DNA from: Novosphingobium panipatense
GTDB lineage: Bacteria; Pseudomonadota; Alphaproteobacteria; Sphingomonadales; Sphingomonadaceae
DNA: 64,000 nucleotides
Direction: 5' to 3'
NCBI RefSeq assembly: GCF_002149965.1
Contig: NZ_MSQB01000022.1
Span: 1 to 64,000, forward strand
Under the pieces are notes generated by a model, which was not told the DNA's origin, did no database searches, and saw nothing but the letters and a program-made list of their open reading frames with translations. A program made the position numbers and the translations under genes. This document shows positions 17,409 through 24,398 of the stretch, piece after piece; the stretch's first letter is position 1; each line of letters opens with the position of its first letter.

Positions 17409-18669
17409 AAGCTGGTGTGGCGTCGCGGGCTGACCAGGGCAGGCCCCGAGGCACGCCGCGCTTCTCCTCCCACCGGGCGATGACCGAGGTGGCGATGGCA
17501 TTGCCGAGCACGTTGGTCGCGGTGCGGCCCATGTCCATGAAATGGTCGACGGCCAGCACGAATGCCACGCCTTCCACCGGCAGGTCGAACTGCGCGAGCG
17601 TGGCGGCGACCACCACCAGCGAGGCGCGGGGCACTGCAGCGATGCCCTTGCTGGTCACCATGAGCACGAGGAGGATGGTGATCTGCGTGCCGAGCGGCAG
17701 GTCGATGCCATAGGCCTGCGCGATGAACATCGTCGCGAAAGTGGCATACATCATCGAACCGTCGAGGTTGAAGCTGTAGCCCAGCGGCAGGACGAAGCTG
17801 CTGATCCGGCGCGGCACGCCGAAGCGGTCGAGCTGCTCCAGCATGCGGGGATAAGCGGCCTCGGACGAGGCGGTGGAGAAGGCCAGCAGCACCGGCTCAC
17901 GCACATGGCGGATCAGCGCGAAGATGCGCCTGCCCAGAAACAGCGCGCCTGCCGCCAATAGCAGGATCCACAACGCGATCAGGGCCAGATAGAATTCTCC
18001 GACCAGCGCGCCGAAGGTCCTTAGCACGCCGAGGCCCTCGGTCGTCACCGCGGCGGCCAGCGCTCCGAACACGGCCAGCGGCGCCATGCGCATGACGTAG
18101 CCCGTCACTTTCAGCATCAGCTCGACCATGGTTTCTACCAGCACGACCACCGGCTTTCCCGCTTCGCCCAGCGCGGTCAGGCCCACGCCGATGAAGATGG
18201 AGAACACCACGATCTGGAGCACCGAATTGTCCGCCATCGCCCCTACCATCGAGGTGGGGAAGACATGGAGCACGAAGTCCCGCAAGTTCAACGCCTGCGC
18301 GTCGATCCCGCCACCCGCGCCGGAGCGCACCAGGTTCAGCCCCTCACCCGGCGCGAAGAGGTTCACGAAGACGAGGCCGAGCGTGAGCGAGATCAGGCTG
18401 GCGATCACGAACCAGGCCATCGCGCGGCCACCGATCCGGCCCAGCGCCTTGCTGTCGCCCATATGCGCGATGCCCGCCACGAGGGTGGAGAACACCAGCG
18501 GTGCGATGATCATCTTGATGAGGTGGAGGAAGACGTCGGCAAGCAGGTGGAAGTAGCCGGCCACTTCCTTTGCCGCTTCCGCCGATCCGGCCATGCGATT
18601 GGCGGCGAAACCGGCGCAGACGCCGGTTATCATCCCGGCGACGATCGTGGTCGTCAGGCGACGTGACAT
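17395..18669 (-). CDS. Dicarboxylate/amino acid:cation symporter (DAACS family)
   Basis: This 424-residue inner-membrane protein has about eight hydrophobic segments. The family signatures are visible: the Ser-rich loop FSTASSEAAYPRM, then SFVLPLGYSFNLDGSMMY and ILLVLMVTSKGIAAVPRAS. Family members (GltP/DctA type) import C4-dicarboxylates or acidic amino acids with H+ or Na+. It lies 84 bp downstream of the M20 amidohydrolase gene in the same direction, beyond a terminator. A periplasmic amidohydrolase releasing an amino acid that this symporter then imports is a plausible pairing. Dicarboxylate versus glutamate specificity cannot be read from sequence. Confidence 0.88.
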   Translation of the reverse strand: MSRRLTTTIVAGMITGVCAGFAANRMAGSAEAAKEVAGYFHLLADVFLHLIKMIIAPLVFSTLVAGIAHMGDSKALGRIGGRAMAWFVIASLISLTLGLVFVNLFAPGEGLNLVRSGAGGGIDAQALNLRDFVLHVFPTSMVGAMADNSVLQIVVFSIFIGVGLTALGEAGKPVVVLVETMVELMLKVTGYVMRMAPLAVFGALAAAVTTEGLGVLRTFGALVGEFYLALIALWILLLAAGALFLGRRIFALIRHVREPVLLAFSTASSEAAYPRMLEQLDRFGVPRRISSFVLPLGYSFNLDGSMMYATFATMFIAQAYGIDLPLGTQITILLVLMVTSKGIAAVPRASLVVVAATLAQFDLPVEGVAFVLAVDHFMDMGRTATNVLGNAIATSVIARWEEKRGVPRGLPWSARDATPAFSDS

Positions 18670-18694
18670 AGGTTTCTCACTTTTGCGGGTACCG

Positions 18695-18736
18695 AAAAAG
18701 ACCCGGCCCGGCGGAGCAGGGCTTCGCCGGGCCGGG
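18695..18736 (-). terminator. Rho-independent terminator between amidohydrolase and symporter genes
   Basis: A perfect 12-bp inverted repeat (18702-18713 with 18725-18736, CCCGGCCCGGCG) has an 11-base loop. Read leftward it is followed by TCTTTTT. It would end, or attenuate, transcription coming from the amidohydrolase gene. Confidence 0.85.
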
Positions 18737-18753
18737 CAGAGGGTGGTTCGGTA

Positions 18754-20223
18754 TCAGTCCTTGGCGCCGGCGCCGTTTGCGGGCTTGCGGTAATCGAGCG
18801 AGGGAGGCTTGTCGCCGAGCAGCGAACGGTAGACGAAATCCGGGCCGCGGCGTTCGTCGAGTTCCGCCTTGGCGGCGGCCAGGGTGTCGGGACTCTGGAA
18901 CAGCTGCGCGGCGGTCAGGGCGAGGGCCTTGGCGGCGACTTCGGCGCCCTTGGTACCCACGCTGTTGCCGCTGGCGGCGACGGCCTGCCAGCTGTGCGGC
19001 GGCGTTCCCGGCGCCCAGGTGCCCGCCGAGAGACCGGCGGTAGGCGTCGTATAGCTGACGTCGCCCACGTCGGTGGAGGCGGACATGATCTCGCCGCTGC
19101 TGTAGGGCTCCACGCCCGTGGCGCGCTTGCGGCCGCCCTTGGGCAGGGTGGCGCTGATCTTGTCGATGAAGGCCTGTTCCTGCGGCGTGTAGCTGGGCAG
19201 CGGCACCTGCTTGAGGTTCTCGTACATGACATGGCCCAGCGTATCATTCGGCAGCAGGTCGAACGTGCCGCCGATCTGGTTGTACTCGACCGTGGTGCCG
19301 GTGCCGAGCGCGGCACCTTCGGCGGCCTTTTTCACGCGCTCCATGATGTCGGCCACCTGCTGCTGGTCGGGATGGCGGACGTAGTAGTAGACTTCGGCCG
19401 TGTCGGGCACGACGTTGGGCGCCTTGCCGCCATCGGTGATGACGTAGTGGATGCGGGTTTCCTGCGGAACGTGCTCGCGCATCATGTTGACCATGGCGTC
19501 CATAGCCTCCACCGCGTCGAGTGCCGAGCGGCCCCGCTCGGGTGCGGCGGCGGCGTGCGAGGCAAGGCCGTGGAAACGGAACTTGGCGCTGACATTGGCA
19601 AGCGCATGGCCCTGCATGGCGCTGTAGCCGTCGCCCGCGTGCCAGTGCAGCATGGCCGAGACGTCCTTGGTCAGGCCCGAGCGGACGAGGAAGACCTTGC
19701 CGGAGCCGCCTTCCTCGGCTGGGGCGCCGTAGACGCGCAGTTCGCCCTTGATGCCGTGGGCGACCATCCAGTTCTTGGCGGCGATGGCGGCGGCGATGGA
19801 GGCAGCGCCGAACAGGTTGTGGCCGCAGGCATGACCAGCGATGCCGTCCAGCGCATGGCGTTCCGGTTCGGCAGCCTGGGCAAGGCCGGGCAGGGCGTCG
19901 AATTCGGCGAGGATGCCGATGACCGGACCTTCCCCGGTCTTGAAACTGGCGACGAAGGCCGTGGGCATTCCGGCGACGCCCGGCGTTACCTGGAAGCCTG
20001 CGGACTTGAGTTCCTTCTGGAGCAGGCCGGAGCTTTTGGTCTCCTGGAAGCCGACTTCCGCCCAGGACCAGATCTGCAGGGCATTGCGCGACATGGTGGC
20101 GGCGCCGCGATCGACGTCGGCCATGATCGCGGTACGGTCTGCTTCTGCCAGCGGTCCGGCGAGAGCAGGCGCGCTGGCACTGGCGGCGAGAAGGAACAGG
20201 GCGGTACGAACGAGGGATTTCAT
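18754..20223 (-). CDS. Exported M20 family amidohydrolase (AbgB-like)
   Basis: This 489-residue protein has a signal peptide (ALA-GPLAEAD). M20/AbgB features follow: LAEFDALPG, AGHACGHNLFGAAS (metal ligand His/Cys type), the catalytic Glu pair APAEEGGSGK, a dimerisation domain with FHGLASHAAAAPERGRSALDA, and a C-terminal PPHSWQAVAASGNSVG. The family removes N-acyl or N-aroyl groups from amino acids (p-aminobenzoyl-glutamate, N-acyl-amino acids, indole-acetyl conjugates). Export is unusual compared with the cytoplasmic enterobacterial enzyme. It lies downstream of a TonB receptor gene and upstream of an amino-acid/dicarboxylate symporter, suggesting uptake and cleavage of a conjugate. Substrate is inferred only. 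Confidence 0.85.
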   Translation of the reverse strand: MKSLVRTALFLLAASASAPALAGPLAEADRTAIMADVDRGAATMSRNALQIWSWAEVGFQETKSSGLLQKELKSAGFQVTPGVAGMPTAFVASFKTGEGPVIGILAEFDALPGLAQAAEPERHALDGIAGHACGHNLFGAASIAAAIAAKNWMVAHGIKGELRVYGAPAEEGGSGKVFLVRSGLTKDVSAMLHWHAGDGYSAMQGHALANVSAKFRFHGLASHAAAAPERGRSALDAVEAMDAMVNMMREHVPQETRIHYVITDGGKAPNVVPDTAEVYYYVRHPDQQQVADIMERVKKAAEGAALGTGTTVEYNQIGGTFDLLPNDTLGHVMYENLKQVPLPSYTPQEQAFIDKISATLPKGGRKRATGVEPYSSGEIMSASTDVGDVSYTTPTAGLSAGTWAPGTPPHSWQAVAASGNSVGTKGAEVAAKALALTAAQLFQSPDTLAAAKAELDERRGPDFVYRSLLGDKPPSLDYRKPANGAGAKD

Positions 20224-20251
20224 CAGGTTATCCTCATCAAAAGTCGCATCG

Positions 20252-20286
20252 AAAAAGGCCCGCGCGGCGGTATTTCCGCGCGGGCC
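20252..20286 (-). terminator. Rho-independent terminator after TonB receptor (leftward)
   Basis: GGCCCGCGCGG (20257-20267) and CCGCGCGGGCC (20276-20286) form a perfect 11-bp stem with an 8-base loop. Reading leftward a TTTTT run follows. It lies just after the receptor stop and before the amidohydrolase start. Confidence 0.85.
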
Positions 20287-20296
20287 GGAGATCCGC

Positions 20297-22630
20297 TCAG
20301 CGCTTCCCGAACGAGACGCGCAGCTGCGCGCCGAACACGCGCGGCTCGTTGTAGACCAGCGTGGTCGACGTGACCGAAGGCGTCACCACGCCGCCTGCCG
20401 CCGCATATGTCACGTCGAACAGGTTGCGGACGAAGAAGCCGAGGTCAATGCCGCGTCCTTCGATGTTGTTGAGGTCCAGCTTGAGGTTGACGGTATCGTA
20501 GGCCTTCTGGATGCCGTTGGTGTCCAGCGGACGCTCGACGTACCAGACCTTGGTGCTGTGGAACCAGTTGGCGTTGAACACCAGTTCCGCGAAGTCGCCC
20601 AGGTTGTGCGCATAGCGGGCGCCGCCGCCGATGGTCCACTTCGGCGTGTAGGAGAACTTGTTGTTCACCGGGTTGTTGCCGAGCAGCGGGATGAAGGCCG
20701 GCGGCGCATCGTATTCGTCGTACTTGGCGTCCGTATAGGCCCCGAAGCCCGAGAGCGTGAAGCCGTAGGCAGGCGTGATCGAGAAGTCGAACTCGCTGCC
20801 CTTGATCGTCGCCTTGGCGGCATTGATGATCAGGCTGCTGGGATCGTTCGCCGAATTGCCGTCGCCATCGAAGTCCGCGCCGGGGAAGATCGAGCGCTGG
20901 ATGTTGTTGTACTTGCTGGTGTAGGCGGCGATGTTGAAGCGGCCCTTCACGCCGCCGACCTGCCAGCTGGACTTCACGCCTGCTTCATAGTCGGTGACCT
21001 TCTCGGGCTTGAACGTCTCGAACCCGTCGAAATAGGGGGACATGCCGCTCTGGTTGAAGCCTGCCGAGCGGTAGCCGCGGCGGTTGGTGACGTAGAGGAA
21101 CACGTCCTCGTTCACCTTGTAGTCGAGGCCAAGCGTCCAGGTGGGCGCGCTCGATTTTTCGGATCCGGTCTTGCCGCCCGAAGTCGCACAGTCGTCCGGG
21201 CCGATGTGCGCGGCGCTGTCCAGCGTCGCCACCGAGCAGCCCGAGGACTTGTCCCAGGTATAACGGAAGCCGCCGTTGAAGCGCAGTCCTTCCGCGAAAC
21301 CGCCGAAGGCATAGCCGATCTGGCCGAACAGCGCCTTGCTGGTCGAAGTGTTGTAGTTCTCGTTGTAGGTGAAGGTCTTGCCCGGCGTCACCGCCGAATA
21401 GGTGACGCTACCGTTCACGCCGCTGGGGTCGCTCTTGAGGTAGAAGGCGCCGACGATCCAGTCCAGCCTGTCACCAAACAGCTTGCCCATGACCTGGAAC
21501 TCGTTCGAGTACTGCTGGACATTGGTGTTGGACACGCCGTCGTAGAGGGCAAGGTACGTGCCGTCCATGTCGCGGGCGGCGTCGACCTTGCTGCTGCGGT
21601 AGCCGAAGATGTTCTTGAAGGTGACGGTGCCGACGTCCAGCGTCGTGGTATTCGCCACCCCCCAGAAGGTGCGGTTGGAATAGGGATCGATGCTGGTCGA
21701 GATATCGCGCACGCCTGCCGCCTGCTGTTCGGACAGGGCGATGTCGATATCGCACCCGGCGACGCCGCAGTCGAAGTAGGGGCGATTGGCGGCGGTGCGG
21801 GCGGTGCCGCCACCCGGAACGGCCGGGTTCGGATAGACGCCGTTGAGCACGGTGCCGGTGCCGTTTTCGCGGGCGCGATACCAGTCCAGCACGGTCACGT
21901 TCTTGAGGCCTTCGACCGGCTCTATCAGCAGCGAGGCGCGGAAGGCATTGTTGTTGCGGTCGTCCAGGTCGCCGCCGATGCCGTGGTTCTTGGTATAGCC
22001 GTCCCGGCGCGCGATCTGACCGGCAAGGCGCAGGGCGATGTGCTCGCTGACGATCGGCACGTTGACGGCGCCTTCGAACGTGGTCTCGTTATAAGAACCC
22101 AGCGTGATCTGGCCGTAGCCTTCGAGGTCGTACCCCGGCGCGGTCGGGTAGAGCAGCAGCGCGCCGCCGGTGGTGTTGCGGCCGAACAGGGTGCCCTGCG
22201 GCCCCTTGAGCACCTGGATCGAGCCGACGTCGAAAGTCGGTACGATCGAGCCTTCGTTGGGCAGCGGCACGTCGGCGAAGTAGGTGACGACCGAAGGCGC
22301 CGAAGCGCCCGCCGTCGCGCGGCGCTGGCCGCGAATGACGATGCTGGGCGTATCGCGCGAAGTTTGCGGGGCCACGTTCAGGCCCGGCGTGGTATAGGTA
22401 AGGTCCTGGGTGCTGACGACGGCCTTCTCGCGCAGCATTTCCTCGTTGAAGGCGGTGACGGACACGGGAACGGTCTGGGCGCTTTCCTCGCGGCGGCGGG
22501 CGGTGACGACGATATCGCTGCCGGGATCTTCGGAAACGCGGGCAGCGCCTTCCTGAGCTTGGGCGACCGGCGCGGAGATGGCGAGGAAGGAAGAGGCAAG
22601 AAGCAGTGCGGAAAGGCTACGACAGGACAT
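20297..22630 (-). CDS. TonB-dependent receptor without STN domain
   Basis: This 777-residue receptor has a signal peptide ending at APVAQAQ, a TonB box region DIVVTARRREES, a plug with SIVIRGQRRAT and LKGPQGTLFGRNTTGGAL, and a barrel ending VFGAQLRVSFGKR. It lacks the N-terminal STN signalling domain present in its neighbour at 24399-27002. The two share many features (VIRGQRR-type plug, cysteine-containing loops, a DFDGDG loop), so they are paralogues. It heads the leftward receptor/amidohydrolase/symporter series and probably brings the amidohydrolase substrate into the periplasm. Confidence 0.9.
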   Translation of the reverse strand: MSCRSLSALLLASSFLAISAPVAQAQEGAARVSEDPGSDIVVTARRREESAQTVPVSVTAFNEEMLREKAVVSTQDLTYTTPGLNVAPQTSRDTPSIVIRGQRRATAGASAPSVVTYFADVPLPNEGSIVPTFDVGSIQVLKGPQGTLFGRNTTGGALLLYPTAPGYDLEGYGQITLGSYNETTFEGAVNVPIVSEHIALRLAGQIARRDGYTKNHGIGGDLDDRNNNAFRASLLIEPVEGLKNVTVLDWYRARENGTGTVLNGVYPNPAVPGGGTARTAANRPYFDCGVAGCDIDIALSEQQAAGVRDISTSIDPYSNRTFWGVANTTTLDVGTVTFKNIFGYRSSKVDAARDMDGTYLALYDGVSNTNVQQYSNEFQVMGKLFGDRLDWIVGAFYLKSDPSGVNGSVTYSAVTPGKTFTYNENYNTSTSKALFGQIGYAFGGFAEGLRFNGGFRYTWDKSSGCSVATLDSAAHIGPDDCATSGGKTGSEKSSAPTWTLGLDYKVNEDVFLYVTNRRGYRSAGFNQSGMSPYFDGFETFKPEKVTDYEAGVKSSWQVGGVKGRFNIAAYTSKYNNIQRSIFPGADFDGDGNSANDPSSLIINAAKATIKGSEFDFSITPAYGFTLSGFGAYTDAKYDEYDAPPAFIPLLGNNPVNNKFSYTPKWTIGGGARYAHNLGDFAELVFNANWFHSTKVWYVERPLDTNGIQKAYDTVNLKLDLNNIEGRGIDLGFFVRNLFDVTYAAAGGVVTPSVTSTTLVYNEPRVFGAQLRVSFGKR

Positions 22631-22881
22631 ATTGTTCTATTTCCTTATCTGACCGGCCTGTCCCTGATCGCAGGCCGACAGTCGTAAGACGCAGCGCATC
22701 GCGGATCATTCGCTTTCGATGAAAAAATATTCCGGGTGACGTTTCCCGGCCTTGGCGGCTAAGAAGAGGGCAATCCCGACAACGCCATCCGACGATAAGG
22801 ACCCGGATCATTTTCTCGCTGCGCAGGACATCGCCCCAGCCACGGACGGAAGGACCCGATCTATCGGTTCATGTCCCCGCC

Positions 22882-23328
22882 TTGCGCCGCTATATCGCGA
22901 AGCGCGCGGCGCCCGGCGATGTTGACGATCTGGTGCAGGACGTGCTGGTTCGCATGCATGTGCGGGGGCAGAGCGATCCGATCGCCAATATCGAAGGCTA
23001 TCTGTTTCAGGTCGCCTCCAGCGTCCTTACGGATCGCGCGCGCCGCGATTCCGTGCGCCATCGTGGCGCCCATCTCGAACTGACCGAGACTTTCCACCCG
23101 GTGGAGGAACTGACGCCGGAACGCGTGCTGCGCGGTCGGGAAGACGTGGACCGGCTGGTCGCCGCCCTGGAGGAAATGCCCGAAGCGACCCGCGATGCCT
23201 TCGTGCTGCACCGCTTCGAGGAAATGTCCTATGACGCGATCGCAGGGCATCTCGGCATCTCGACCAGCGCGGTGGGACGGCACCTGATGAAGGCGGTACG
23301 CTTTCTGGCGGCGAGGGACCTGCCGTGA
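22882..23328 (+). CDS. ECF RNA polymerase sigma factor, FecI-like
   Basis: About 149 residues comprise region 2 (RYIAKRAAPGDVDDLVQDVLVRM) and region 4 (EMPEATRDAFVLHRFEEMSYDAIAGHLGISTSAVGRHLMKAV), the layout of iron-starvation-type ECF sigma factors. The start is uncertain. The frame is open back to 22723 without an ATG, and TTG 22882 is the only evident start-like codon near the expected position, with no good ribosome site. A longer form starting at a non-canonical codon, or a sequence error in the N-terminal region, is possible. The stop overlaps the GTG start of the FecR-like gene, so sigma and anti-sigma are coupled. It likely directs transcription of one or both flanking TonB receptor genes. 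Confidence 0.8.
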   Translation: MRRYIAKRAAPGDVDDLVQDVLVRMHVRGQSDPIANIEGYLFQVASSVLTDRARRDSVRHRGAHLELTETFHPVEELTPERVLRGREDVDRLVAALEEMPEATRDAFVLHRFEEMSYDAIAGHLGISTSAVGRHLMKAVRFLAARDLP

Positions 23329-24389
23329 ACAGATCCATCGAACCCCGGTCTATCGAACCCAGGCCTTTCGATGCCCGCGCGCTGGAGCAGATCGATTCTC
23401 CAGAGGCGACGGCGGCGGCCTATTTCAGCCTGTTCCGCTCGCCCCGCGCAACCGCGCAGGACTATGACGATTTCGAGCGTTGGCACGCGCGCGATGAGGC
23501 CAATCGCCTGGCCTGGGCGCGGGTGGAGCATGAATGGCAGGCGGCAGGCGCCATGCGCACCGATGCGCGTATCCTGGCGATCCGCGAGCGTGCGCTGGCC
23601 AATCGCCGCCCCCAGGGCCGCTGGAAACGACCGCTGGCCGCCGCGATTGCGGCCGTGGCCGTACTGTCGGCGGCCGTGGTCTATCAGCGTCATGAAAGCG
23701 GGCCAGAGGGCAGGGGAGAAGGCGGGCCTTCCCTTGCGGCAGTGCAGGGCCGGGTGATTTCCACCGGGATCGGCCAGCAGGTCACGTTCCGCATGACCGA
23801 TGGTTCCACGGTGACGGCGAACACTGCGTCGACCCTTGCCGTCGATGAGACCGGATCCTTGCGCAGGACCGCGATCCGCAGCGGCGAGGCCTTCTTCGAG
23901 GTGGCCAAGAACCCGCGCAAGCCTTTCGTGGTGGAAGCGGGCGGGGTCAGGGTAACCGCGCTGGGCACGGCCTTTGCGGTGCGCGACACGGACGACAGCG
24001 TCAGCGTGGTTCTGGCGCACGGGCAAGTCCGCGTGGACATGCCTGCAGCGGGCGGAAATCCGGCACGGTCCACGGTTCTTGAACCCGGCCAGCAACTCGT
24101 CTGGAAAGCGGGCGCCTATCGTACCGGCAAGGTCGATGTCGATCGCCGGCTGGCTTGGCGCGACGGCGTGATCAGCTTCGACCGCGTCCCGCTGGAAGAC
24201 GCGGTGGCGGAAATCAACCGCTACAGCCAGCAGGAAATCGTCATCGCCAGCCCGTCGCTGGCCCGCCATCCGATCAGCGGCACGTTCCGCATCGGCGTGA
24301 CGCGCGGTTTCCTCCAGAGCCTGGAACTGGCAGGCATCGCCCGGATCGAGAACGAAAGCGCCACGCGCGCCGAACTGGTCGCGCCCTGA
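23325..24389 (+). CDS. FecR-type transmembrane anti-sigma regulator
   Basis: This 354-residue protein has a cytoplasmic DUF4880-like segment (FERWHARDEANRLAWARVEHEW), one membrane helix near residues 105-120 (LAAAIAAVAVLSAAVVY) and a periplasmic FecR domain (TAFAVRDTDDSVSVVLAHGQVRV). A C-terminal part follows in which HPISGTFRIGVTRGFLQSLEL resembles an STN-like fold. It would hold the ECF sigma factor and receive the signal from the STN-bearing receptor encoded convergently just downstream. The GTG start overlaps the sigma stop. The usual tryptophan-rich FecR N-terminus is present. Confidence 0.87.
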   Translation: MNRSIEPRSIEPRPFDARALEQIDSPEATAAAYFSLFRSPRATAQDYDDFERWHARDEANRLAWARVEHEWQAAGAMRTDARILAIRERALANRRPQGRWKRPLAAAIAAVAVLSAAVVYQRHESGPEGRGEGGPSLAAVQGRVISTGIGQQVTFRMTDGSTVTANTASTLAVDETGSLRRTAIRSGEAFFEVAKNPRKPFVVEAGGVRVTALGTAFAVRDTDDSVSVVLAHGQVRVDMPAAGGNPARSTVLEPGQQLVWKAGAYRTGKVDVDRRLAWRDGVISFDRVPLEDAVAEINRYSQQEIVIASPSLARHPISGTFRIGVTRGFLQSLELAGIARIENESATRAELVAP

Positions 24390-24398
24390 GCGGGCGGT

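Noticed and set aside
19841..22687. Long open frame on the plus strand opposite the TonB receptor and amidohydrolase
   Set aside because: The translation shows no family pattern, while the minus-strand frames encode a textbook TonB receptor and M20 enzyme.
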